This document shows positions 46,097 to 53,798 of a stretch of 64,000 bases of DNA, piece by piece (within the stretch, counting starts at the first letter, position 1; each line of letters opens with the position of its first letter). The position numbers and the translations under genes were made by a program. The stretch is taken from the NCBI GenBank assembly GCA_039028895.1, contig JBCCHF010000006.1, forward strand, positions 62,001 to 126,000, read 5' to 3'. This DNA comes from JAHDCJ01 sp039028895 (GTDB lineage: Bacteria > Bacteroidota > Bacteroidia > Chitinophagales > Saprospiraceae). The notes under the pieces are model-generated. The model ran no database searches and was not told the DNA's origin. It saw only the letters and a program-made list of their open reading frames with translations.

Positions 46097-46564
46097 ATGG
46101 AGTCATCTCAGTCATTCTGGCAATACAAGTTTAAGGATTGGGTGAGAGATATCACTTCTCTGGGTAATCCGTTGATTCTCCTGTTTGTCCCGTTTTGCTA
46201 TTTCGGCCCTTCCAAAACTTTTGGAATACTATTAATTGCATTGGCAGTTAATGAAGTTTGTTGCTCATTAATCAAGCTATTTTTTCACAAAAAAAGACCA
46301 GATGGTCAGGCATTTAAAGGGGCGTTGGAAAAGATCGATGCGGGTAGCTTCCCAAGCATACATTCTTCAAGAATCGCCACTGCCTATCTACCTATGATCG
46401 TATTTGCCGACAACTATGTTACTCCTGTAATAGTTGGCATTTTTATTCTTCTTACAGCTACGTCAAGGGTACTGCTTAAGCGACATTTTCTTTCAGACGT
46501 AATCGGCGGTCTAGCTATCGGAACAGCTATTTTCCTGGCCTTTTTCTTCTTGGTTTATCCTTAG
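46097..46564 (+). CDS. PAP2-family membrane phosphatase, possible PGP phosphatase
   Basis: This 155-aa protein with about four membrane segments carries the three PAP2 phosphatase motifs: KxxxxxxRP (Lys60-Pro68), PSIHS (86-90), and SR...H...D (Ser122/Arg123, His130, Asp134). It is shorter than six-helix lipid phosphatases of this family. The ATG comes one nt after the pgsA-like stop, so translation is probably coupled. This makes removal of the phosphate from phosphatidylglycerol phosphate a reasonable inferred role; lipid A, undecaprenyl or phosphatidic acid phosphatase are alternatives. Its stop overlaps the stop of the convergent cytochrome gene by 3 bp. Confidence 0.85.
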   Translation: MESSQSFWQYKFKDWVRDITSLGNPLILLFVPFCYFGPSKTFGILLIALAVNEVCCSLIKLFFHKKRPDGQAFKGALEKIDAGSFPSIHSSRIATAYLPMIVFADNYVTPVIVGIFILLTATSRVLLKRHFLSDVIGGLAIGTAIFLAFFFLVYP

Positions 46565-47016
46565 GAAACCTTATCGATATAGGCTAGAATAGCGTCAATG
46601 TCTTTATCTGACATCCACTCAAACGAGGTCATTTGCACTTTAAATTGTTTCCAAAGTTCCACTGCTTTAGGATGCTTTTCGTTGATCATTTTTTGCGAGT
46701 TCCTTATCCAGTCATAAAGGTCTTCTTTTGGATAATTTGCCCACCGATCAGTTGTTCCTGCCAGAGCAGGGCCTGTCATGAGACTTTTCATATCCTTGTT
46801 ATGGCAGTTGGCACAATGAGACCTGAAAAGGGCTTTTCCATGCAGTTCCACAGGACTTAACTCTTCTTTTTCAGATTTGACAACCAATTCGCTCTCAGGA
46901 TCTTTTTCTGCCGCATCGCTATTGAAGGAGAAAGAGGCAGCAGCAAATACCAAAACCAATAATAAAACAGATAGGGCATTCAGTTGATAAAGCAAGGAAA
47001 GGCTTAAATTTTTCAT
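46561..47016 (-). CDS. Membrane-anchored or periplasmic c-type cytochrome
   Basis: This 151-aa protein has an N-terminal hydrophobic segment (residues ~10-30, LNALSVLLLVLVFAAASFSF) that serves as signal peptide or anchor. A charged linker follows, then one heme-binding motif CANCH (Cys68, Cys71, His72). Candidate axial methionines lie at 75-79 (DMKSLM) and in the later MINEKH/QMTSFEWM segments. The ending DIDAILAYIDKVS is typical of single-heme cytochrome c domains. It is likely an electron carrier to a terminal oxidase or another periplasmic reductase; no partner oxidase gene is in the window. Confidence 0.88.
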   Translation of the reverse strand: MKNLSLSLLYQLNALSVLLLVLVFAAASFSFNSDAAEKDPESELVVKSEKEELSPVELHGKALFRSHCANCHNKDMKSLMTGPALAGTTDRWANYPKEDLYDWIRNSQKMINEKHPKAVELWKQFKVQMTSFEWMSDKDIDAILAYIDKVS

Positions 47017-47143
47017 AAAATTGATTTTGATTTCAAGGTATACTCAAGGTGATTTTTAATCAATATCCCACAACTGAAAAGCCAGATTAGAATTGGTATA
47101 AATAGGAAAAATACTATTCACTGAAGTTTCGTATTTTCCAGCC

Positions 47144-48562
47144 ATGGATACAAGATCATTTAGACAACACGCGCACCAAATGGTAGATTGGATGGCGAAT
47201 TATCTTGAAAAAGAGATGCATACTTTGCCTGTAAAATCAAATGTAAAACCTGGAGATATCAAGTCGCAGGTCCCATTATCACCACCCAATGAAGGAGAAG
47301 ATATGGATCATATTTTTGATCAGTTTAAGCGTATCATTATCCCAGGAATGACCCATTGGCAGCACCCTAAATTTTTTGCCTATTTTCCCGGAAACTCAAG
47401 CTATCCTTCAGTTTTGGCTGAAATGCTTACTGCGACATTAGCAGCACAGTGTATGTTGTGGGACACCTCTCCTTCTGCTGCAGAATTAGAGGAACGTATG
47501 ATGGAGTGGTTAAGACAAATGATCCATTTACCAGATGATTTTGTAGGTACCATTCAAAACAGTGCCTCCTCCTCTACGCTTGTTGCCATTTTATCAGCAA
47601 GAGAAAAATTTTCAAACTTTGAGGTCAATAAGAAGGGGCTTTACGCGCAAAGGAAATTAAGAGTTTATGCCTGTGAGCATATCCATTCTTCCATAGAAAA
47701 AGCAGTGAGAATTGCAGGACTTGGAGATGAAAATTTTGTTCCAATAAAAAGTGATGAGCACTTTAGTCTTATTCCATCTGAATTAGACAATGCGATCCAG
47801 GCAGATATTGAAAAAGGCTACCTTCCAATTTGTGTAGTTTCTGCTTTCGGTACCACAAGTTCAACTGCAATTGACCCAATTGATGCGGTTTCGGATATTT
47901 GCGAAAAACATGGTTTGTGGCACCACGTAGATGCAGCCTACTCTGGTACTGCATTGATCTTGGAAAAATTCAGAACCCTCGCGAATGGTTACCAGAGGGC
48001 AGATAGTTTGGTCTTTAATCCTCATAAATGGATGTTCACCAACTTTGACTGTTCAGCCTACTTTGTGCGTGACAAGAAGACTTTATTGAGAACTTTCACC
48101 ATTCTTCCCGAATATTTGAAAACAAAGACTGAAAGCCCGGTCACCAATTATAATGAATGGGGAATTCAGTTGGCCAGGCGATTCAGGGCGCTTAAACTTT
48201 GGTTTGTTATCAGGACATTCGGGGTCGATGGTATCAGGCAGAGAATTGAGGAACATTTGTCATATGCTAAATGGTTAACAGCTGAGATCAAGGCCCACCC
48301 TCAGTTCGAATTGATAGTTGAGCCCTTGTTTAACTTGGTTTGTTTCAGGTTCAACCCTGCTAACATGAGCGAAACTGCACTCAATGAGCTTAACGCTGAT
48401 TTGATTGAAAGGTTAAATGCATCTGGCAAACTCTACATGACCCATACCAAACTAGGCGGAAAATATACCCTCCGAATGGTAATTGGCCAAACTTATGTTC
48501 AAAAGCATCATGTCGAAGAGGCCTGGGAAACCATTAAAGTAATGGCTGAGAGATTGGTATAA
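47144..48562 (+). CDS. PLP-dependent decarboxylase, aromatic-L-amino-acid decarboxylase type
   Basis: This 472-aa cytoplasmic enzyme belongs to group II PLP decarboxylases. The N-terminus RQHAHQMVDWMANYLEKEM is typical, as is the substrate-site region THWQHPKFFAYFPGNSSYPS. HVDAAYSG holds the Asp that pairs with the pyridine nitrogen, and NPHKWM holds the PLP lysine (Lys295). The overall length and motifs resemble aromatic-L-amino-acid (tryptophan, tyrosine or phenylalanine) decarboxylases more than glutamate decarboxylase. The exact substrate is not readable. The gene stands alone. Confidence 0.9.
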   Translation: MDTRSFRQHAHQMVDWMANYLEKEMHTLPVKSNVKPGDIKSQVPLSPPNEGEDMDHIFDQFKRIIIPGMTHWQHPKFFAYFPGNSSYPSVLAEMLTATLAAQCMLWDTSPSAAELEERMMEWLRQMIHLPDDFVGTIQNSASSSTLVAILSAREKFSNFEVNKKGLYAQRKLRVYACEHIHSSIEKAVRIAGLGDENFVPIKSDEHFSLIPSELDNAIQADIEKGYLPICVVSAFGTTSSTAIDPIDAVSDICEKHGLWHHVDAAYSGTALILEKFRTLANGYQRADSLVFNPHKWMFTNFDCSAYFVRDKKTLLRTFTILPEYLKTKTESPVTNYNEWGIQLARRFRALKLWFVIRTFGVDGIRQRIEEHLSYAKWLTAEIKAHPQFELIVEPLFNLVCFRFNPANMSETALNELNADLIERLNASGKLYMTHTKLGGKYTLRMVIGQTYVQKHHVEEAWETIKVMAERLV

Positions 48563-48565
48563 AAA

Positions 48566-48591
48566 AACCCACAGGAAACATCCAGTGGGTT
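48566..48591 (-). terminator. Hairpin with a T tail on the minus strand
   Basis: Arms AACCCAC and GTGGGTT (48566-48572, 48585-48591) with an inner GGA/TCC extension form a hairpin right after the decarboxylase stop. The T run (7 T) is on the minus-strand side, so it would stop minus-strand transcripts best. It may still act for the plus-strand gene. Confidence 0.55.
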
Positions 48592-48756
48592 AGGAAAAAT
48601 CGGTTAGTATAAAGGCAGTTTTGGTCTACCTTAAAAGGGTATCTTGATTCAATTTTATGAGCCCCATTGCCTTGAGGCTGAGCAAATATACTATATAATA
48701 CGGGTGCCTATCCAAAAGGTTTATCAGATTTTCGTCATAATAAGTGGCATAAAACA

Positions 48757-49943
48757 ACAAAGGGATTCACGCCCGAAGGTGTGAATCCCTTTTGTCTTTC
48801 TGTACCGACTCGGAAGTCGATACCGAACAAGCTTGTAACATCTGGTGAGCTGTGGACCTTAACCTTGGCCGAAGCTTTGGTCCGTGTTTTACCACTAACC
48901 CGACATCTCATCCGGATGCTGCCCCATTGGTGGAGTTGATAGCACTGTCGCGATAGTGCCCTCTACCAGGGGTCTTGTTTTGGTCATTTATTTCATGGGC
49001 CTGTCTTCCTGGTTGCCGCTTCATGATTCTGCCGAATTCCTGCAGTAGTCTCCGGTTCATTCTGATAACTCAAAATTTAATTCATGAAGTTTTATCCAGG
49101 TTTGTCGACTATGCATTCACACTGTCAATGATCCACAAGTGAATCTTTCCTGGCCTCATTGTAAACGACCGTGCCTTGGTCAGATTACGCGTTATGGGCC
49201 ACCGAGGTAGCTTTGCACGGTTTTCTGTAAGGACTTTTCTGGTTTATCCCGTGGTTCAGGATATTCAATCTTTCACTTGCGATCCAGATGGATTACCTGT
49301 AGGAATGTACCAGAGCCTTTTCATTGAGGATCGATCCTTCCGAGGAAGTTTCGTTTTCAATGTTAAGGGCTTGTAGACTCTTCTCCGGGATCAGCGTGGA
49401 TCCTTCCGGATTCTTGTCAATCCCTCTTTTGTTCCGAAGAACATCGGAGTTGCTTCCTTTCGGTCGCGTGATTTTCTGTCCACCGGATTCGAGCAACATT
49501 CTCCGGAGAGACCATTGCTGACTAACTGTTGCCAGTTAGACATCTCAATCTGAGTGAGAAGGAGTCGTCCAACTCTTTGTGCCTGTTCAGCCCCCTGGTA
49601 ATTATGAAAAGTATATATCTTGAATTTCCGAAGATTTTCAAACATTCCAATTTTCATTGGTATTTCGTACTTATTCAGCCATACCAGTTTGGCAGGTGCC
49701 TTTCAGCAAATCTGCAGGACCGACTTGTTCGATCGGTCTTACTAAACATGCGAGTTGGTTTCTTGCAAAAATTCCTTTCAAGGACTATCAATAAATCAAT
49801 TTTCCCTTCGGGAAGGTTTGCAAGGATCCTGTTGTTCAGGTATCATCAAAACTTGATTCCAAAAAATTAAATCTTTTTGATACTTTATGTAAACAGGATT
49901 TATGTGTTTACGAATATTGTCTAAGAACGTTTACCGCGTTTGG
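48757..49943 (-). ncRNA. Candidate ~1.2-kb structured non-coding RNA
   Basis: No protein gene fits here, but the minus strand folds repeatedly. Hairpins with stable tetraloops read on the minus strand include GTTC-TTCG-GAAC (plus 49431-49442), CTAACTG-GCAA-CAGTTAG (49522-49539), and ATCC-GGAA-GGAT (49400-49411). GTATCGACT-TCCG-AGTCGGTAC (48802-48823) needs a G-U pair only possible on the minus strand. A hairpin capped by GC-TTCG-GC lies inside GGACC...GGTCC (48854-48883). Longer-loop stems include GACCGA...TCGGTC (49718-49738). The unit ends at the terminator at 48759-48792. A weak promoter lies upstream (minus TTTG, 21 nt, TATATTAG; plus 49950-49981). I saw no RNase P core (GAGGAAAGTCCGGGC) and no tmRNA tag or T arm. 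Exact ends are uncertain and the function is unknown. Confidence 0.55.
48759..48792 (-). terminator. Intrinsic terminator of the candidate large RNA
   Basis: A perfect 12-bp stem AAAGGGATTCAC / GTGAATCCCTTT (48759-48770, 48781-48792) has an inner CC-TTCG-GG tetraloop when read on the minus strand. It is followed on that strand by GTTGTTTTATG. The C(UUCG)G cap favours the minus-strand reading, though the stem is symmetric enough to work on both. Confidence 0.75.
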
Positions 49944-49979
49944 TGTTACTAATATAGGATAAAGAAAATGTTAGATGCA

Positions 49980-50120
49980 AATTTTCTTTTTCACAAAGAA
50001 TTAACATTGGTTATTCACATTTGTTAGTTTGATAGCCAAATGACTATTTATCAAATCACAAAACATGAGAATAAATATCTTTTGAAAAAGTTATCCACAT
50101 TAAATAAATTTTCCACATTC
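49980..50120. other. Cluster of DnaA-box-like 9-mers in AT-rich DNA
   Basis: Four 9-mers in the same orientation fit TTWTNCACA: TTTTTCACA (49987-49995), TTATTCACA (50011-50019), TTATCCACA (50091-50099, perfect consensus) and TTTTCCACA (50109-50117). The surrounding ~300 bp are strongly AT-rich and gene-free. This is how a replication origin or a DnaA-controlled promoter can look. Neighbouring gene directions do not show the expected divergence from an origin, so confidence is low. The interval 49944-50173 otherwise holds nothing I can name. Confidence 0.35.
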
Positions 50121-50173
50121 TGAGTTTCGCCAATTTTCTTTTGGCTACACTAACAATGAATACGAATAAACTT

Positions 50174-50920
50174 TCAGTTTTCAGGCTTATCCCAGGTTTT
50201 TGAAGTAAACCAATCCGGGAATTCAGGCAGTTGAGCCCGCTTTTTTTCTTCTTTTGTCAGGTTAAAAGTATCTCTTGGGAGAAAAAATTGACTGCTGCCC
50301 TCCTCTTCAGTGGCAAATACATCCTGCTGTTCTTCTTTTTCAAAGGTATCCCTGAAAAGGTAAGCCGCAAAAATCCCAACAATGCCACCTAACAAGTGAC
50401 TTTCCCATGAAATGCCTTCCTGATTAGGGAGTACACCGAGAAACATCCCACTATAAAGAAAGGTGACAATGAGGGCAAGCACTATTGACCTGACATTTCT
50501 TCTGAATATTCCTGTAAAGAAGATAAAGGCCACCATGCCATAAACCACTCCAGAGGCACCAATATGGAACACAGACCGTCCAAGTATCCATACGGCCAGG
50601 CCCGTCAAAATATGGATCAAAAGATAGGTTTGAGCAGCAATGCTTCGGTAAAAATGAAAAATGATAGTTCCCAAAACCATAAAAGGAACGGAATTGGACA
50701 TCAGGTGGGCAAAATCGGCATGGATCAATGGTGCCAGGAAAACACCCCATAAACCTTCAATGCGTCTTGGGAAAATACCCAGCGATTTGAAATCCAGTGG
50801 TGTAAAAACCTGGACGAAGTGAATAAGGAATATGATAAATATGAAATAAAGCGGCATCTTGAAACTATCAAAAGCTAGCCCGCGTTTATCTAAATCCGGA
50901 TAATTTCCTTGTCCGCTCAT
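50174..50920 (-). CDS. Rhomboid-family intramembrane serine protease
   Basis: This 248-aa protein is counted from the ATG at 50920 (MSGQGNYPDL); the longer frame to 51022 would overlap the divergent valS promoter. Six membrane segments are visible. The dyad is Ser123 in GASGVVYG and His175 in WESHLLGG, and HADFAHLMSN (67-76) is the oxyanion-supporting H...N region. A hydrophilic C-terminal tail of about 55 residues (DTFEKEEQQDVFATEEEGSS) should be cytoplasmic. It differs from the shorter rhomboid at 24.3 kb, so the organism has at least two. It is divergent from valS with a 103-bp gap. Confidence 0.9.
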   Translation of the reverse strand: MSGQGNYPDLDKRGLAFDSFKMPLYFIFIIFLIHFVQVFTPLDFKSLGIFPRRIEGLWGVFLAPLIHADFAHLMSNSVPFMVLGTIIFHFYRSIAAQTYLLIHILTGLAVWILGRSVFHIGASGVVYGMVAFIFFTGIFRRNVRSIVLALIVTFLYSGMFLGVLPNQEGISWESHLLGGIVGIFAAYLFRDTFEKEEQQDVFATEEEGSSQFFLPRDTFNLTKEEKKRAQLPEFPDWFTSKTWDKPEN

Positions 50921-50980
50921 AACACATGAAATTTTGTATGGAATTCCAAAATGAAAGTATTCCTTCATTCCTAAATTGCA

Positions 50981-50988
50981 TACCTTTG
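50981..50988 (+). promoter_or_regulatory. Likely -7 promoter element for valS
   Basis: TACCTTTG matches the Bacteroidota -7 box TAnnTTTG perfectly and is 36 bp before the valS start codon. A good -33 TTG is not seen at the usual spacing. Confidence 0.5.
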
Positions 50989-51023
50989 TAAACTTAAAGA
51001 AAAAAAATCGACGAAAGTTCAAG

Positions 51024-53654
51024 ATGATTTCAAAACACTACAGTCCAAAAGACACTGAAAGTCGCTGGTATCAGCATTGGATGGACAAAAACTACTTCCA
51101 TTCAACTCCTGATGATAGAGAGCCTTACTCCATTGTTATTCCTCCGCCAAATGTTACTGGTGTATTACATATGGGGCATATGCTCAATAACACAATCCAG
51201 GATATCCTTATAAGAAAAGCGAGACTGGAAGGGAAAAACGCATGCTGGGTTCCCGGAACAGACCACGCCTCCATTGCTACAGAAGCAAAAGTCGTAAGAA
51301 TGTTACGTGAAAAAGGCATTCGCAAAGCCGATCTGACCAGGGATGAATTTATGGAACACGCCTGGGGATGGAAAGAAAAATATGGTGGCATCATCCTCGA
51401 ACAGCTAAAGCGTTTAGGTGCATCATGCGATTGGGAACGAACAGCGTTTACCATGGATGAGACAAGGTACAAAGCTGTCATAGAGGTTTTCGTCGACCTT
51501 TACAGGAAAGGAAAATTGTACCGCGACTACCGAATGGTCAACTGGGATCCTGAAGCTCAAACAGTGCTTTCCAACGAAGAAGTACTTTATGCTGAAGAAA
51601 AATCATCCCTATACCATGTCAGGTATAAAATTGAAGGCACAGCTGATGAGTGGGTTACCATTGCGACCACAAGACCTGAAACCATTTTAGGGGATACGGC
51701 TGTAGCGGTTAATCCTGACGATGAAAGGTATGCTCACCTTCAGGGCAAAAGGGTTATCGTTCCTAAAGTTAACAGGTCAGTTCCAATTGTTTTCGACAAA
51801 TATGTAGATATGGAATTCGGAACCGGGTGTCTGAAAATCACGCCGGCACACGACCCTAATGACTATGATATAGGGAAAAAACATGACCTGGAGGTTATCG
51901 ATACGCTAAATGACAACGGAACCCTGAGCGAAGCAGCCCAATTCTATGTTGGTGAAGATCGCTTCAAGGCCCGTAAGCTTATTATAAAGGATCTCGAAGA
52001 AGCCGGACATATCGTAAAAGTTGAAGAGCATATGCATAATGTTGGACGCAGCGAGCGTACATCGGTTGTTGTCGAACCAAAATTATCCCTCCAATGGTAT
52101 GTTGATATGCAACAGTTGGTTGAGCCTTCACTAGGTGCGGTAATGGAAGATACAGTTGAGTTTTTTCCAAAGAAATTCAAGAACACCTTCAATTACTGGA
52201 TGTCTAACATCAGAGACTGGTGTATCTCCCGGCAGTTGTGGTGGGGGCAGCGCATTCCGGCATGGTATTATGAAGAAGGTGTTTTCGTTGCTGAGACAGC
52301 TGAAGAAGCATTGGGACTAGCAAAAAAAGAAACTGGCAATGACAACCTTACACTTGATGACCTCAAGCAGGATGAGGATGTACTGGATACCTGGTTCTCT
52401 TCATGGCTATGGCCAATATCAGTTTTCAATGGTTTTGAGACGGATGAAGAATTAAAGTACTACTACCCTACCAGCGTTTTGGTGACTGGTTGGGATATTA
52501 TTTTCCTTTGGGTTGCCCGAATGATCATGTCAGGTTATGAATGGCAGGGTGAAAGGCCATTTGACCATGTTTACTTTACAGGAATGGTAAGGGACAAACA
52601 ACGTCGTAAGATGAGTAAATCATTAGGTAACTCTCCTGATGCTTTGGAACTCATTGATCGGTTTGGTGCTGATGGAGTCCGGTTTGGTATGTTGTCTTCT
52701 TCTCCTGCAGGCGGAGATTTGCTTTTTGATGAAAAACTTTGTGAAGAAGGTCGAAATTTCTGCAATAAAATCTGGAATGGCCTTCGGTTAATAAAAAGTT
52801 TCTCCCTTTCGGAAGATACAGAGACGCCAGATGGAAATATTGCAGCTAGTCGATGGTTTGAATCACGACTGAATCAAGTTTTGGAAGAACTAAATTCAAA
52901 CTTCCAAGAATATAGACTTTCAGAAGCTCTTATCACTATAAAACGTTTGATTTGGGATGATTTCTGTTCCTGGTATCTGGAAATGATCAAGCCTCCATAT
53001 GGAGAATCTTTAGATAGCGCTACCTACGAAAAAACCATTGAATTCTTTGGTAAACTAATGACCATTCTACACCCATTTATGCCATTTGTAACAGAAGAAG
53101 TATGGCATTTGCTTGAAGAAAGGAATTCAGGAGAAGATTGCATTATTAGTTCCTGGCCAAAAGGAGGTTCTATTAATAAAGCGATCATCAAGAATATAGA
53201 ATTATCTAAAGATATCGTGTCAAAAATCAGATATCTAAGAGCCAAGAATGAATTGAGCCCTAAAGAAGCCTTACCGTTATCTATTCAAAAAAGTGAGACT
53301 TCAAGTGAGTTCGTAAACGATAAGGGCATTAGCTCCATCATATTGAAGTTGGCAAATATTACCGATTTTTCAGAATCAGCAACTACACCTGAGGGGAGCA
53401 CAACTTTCCTTTCTGGAACTGAAAAGTTCTTCACTCAAATTGATAAGGAAATCGACATTGAGGCAGAAAGAGCAAAAATTGAGGAAGAGCTGAAACGAGC
53501 TCGAGGTTTCCTCATTGGTGTCCAGAAAAAACTGGAGAACGAGCGTTTCGTTCAAAATGCTCCCGCAGCAGTTGTTGAAAAGGAAAAGCAGAAATTGGCA
53601 GATGGTACGGCAAGGATTAAGATTCTTGAGGAGAGTCTTGAGAATTTGAAATAA
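51024..53654 (+). CDS. valS: Valine--tRNA ligase
   Basis: This is an 876-aa class I aminoacyl-tRNA synthetase (ATG at 51024, MISKHYSPKDTESRWYQHW; the longer frame from 50976 is unlikely). It charges tRNA-Val with valine. The class I signatures are HMGH (49-52) in PPNVTGVLHMGH and KMSKS (529-533). The CP1 editing domain carries TTRPETILGDTAVAVNP. The zone DTWFSSWLWP is typical of ValRS. The anticodon-binding helical domain ends with the ValRS-specific C-terminal coiled coil, about residues 810-876, with KLENERFVQNAP. The whole protein is present with no frame disruption. Confidence 0.98.
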   Translation: MISKHYSPKDTESRWYQHWMDKNYFHSTPDDREPYSIVIPPPNVTGVLHMGHMLNNTIQDILIRKARLEGKNACWVPGTDHASIATEAKVVRMLREKGIRKADLTRDEFMEHAWGWKEKYGGIILEQLKRLGASCDWERTAFTMDETRYKAVIEVFVDLYRKGKLYRDYRMVNWDPEAQTVLSNEEVLYAEEKSSLYHVRYKIEGTADEWVTIATTRPETILGDTAVAVNPDDERYAHLQGKRVIVPKVNRSVPIVFDKYVDMEFGTGCLKITPAHDPNDYDIGKKHDLEVIDTLNDNGTLSEAAQFYVGEDRFKARKLIIKDLEEAGHIVKVEEHMHNVGRSERTSVVVEPKLSLQWYVDMQQLVEPSLGAVMEDTVEFFPKKFKNTFNYWMSNIRDWCISRQLWWGQRIPAWYYEEGVFVAETAEEALGLAKKETGNDNLTLDDLKQDEDVLDTWFSSWLWPISVFNGFETDEELKYYYPTSVLVTGWDIIFLWVARMIMSGYEWQGERPFDHVYFTGMVRDKQRRKMSKSLGNSPDALELIDRFGADGVRFGMLSSSPAGGDLLFDEKLCEEGRNFCNKIWNGLRLIKSFSLSEDTETPDGNIAASRWFESRLNQVLEELNSNFQEYRLSEALITIKRLIWDDFCSWYLEMIKPPYGESLDSATYEKTIEFFGKLMTILHPFMPFVTEEVWHLLEERNSGEDCIISSWPKGGSINKAIIKNIELSKDIVSKIRYLRAKNELSPKEALPLSIQKSETSSEFVNDKGISSIILKLANITDFSESATTPEGSTTFLSGTEKFFTQIDKEIDIEAERAKIEEELKRARGFLIGVQKKLENERFVQNAPAAVVEKEKQKLADGTARIKILEESLENLK

Positions 53655-53727
53655 GATGTTTTTGTCCCAGCTGGATTCTCTTATCAGGAAACCCCGCTAT
53701 GGCAAATTGAGGATGATTGCCGACTAG

Positions 53728-53775
53728 CAAAAAAATAAAACCCGGGATTCTGAGAATTCCGGGTTTTATTTTTTC
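53728..53775. terminator. Bidirectional intrinsic terminator
   Basis: A long stem reads AAAATAAAACCCGGGATTC, then TGA, then GAATTCCGGGTTTTATTTT, with one G-T pair and A/T-rich flanks on both sides. It separates valS from the convergent T9SS cargo gene. Confidence 0.9.
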
Positions 53776-53798
53776 CGTAAAGGAACAAAAGGAGTTTA

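Noticed and set aside
48908..49060. Minus-strand ORF of 50 codons, arginine-rich, starting ATG at 49060
   Set aside because: It is embedded in the candidate RNA and spans several stems. A small protein cannot be excluded, but no start signal or conservation supports it.
49293..49657. Two overlapping minus-strand ORFs of 68 and 88 codons
   Set aside because: They overlap each other in different frames within the hairpin-rich region. The peptides read through stems such as GTTCTTCGGAAC, and coding would not explain the tetraloops.
49529..49870. Plus-strand ORF of 113 codons in the 48.6-50.2 kb region
   Set aside because: It lies opposite the structured minus-strand RNA, shows no family pattern, and its codon content is not like that of nearby genes.
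48757..49943. RNase P RNA or tmRNA as the identity of the large RNA
   Set aside because: I found no GAGGAAAGTCCGGGC core of RNase P and no tRNA-like T arm or alanine-rich tag reading frame of tmRNA. The span is also about three times longer than either.
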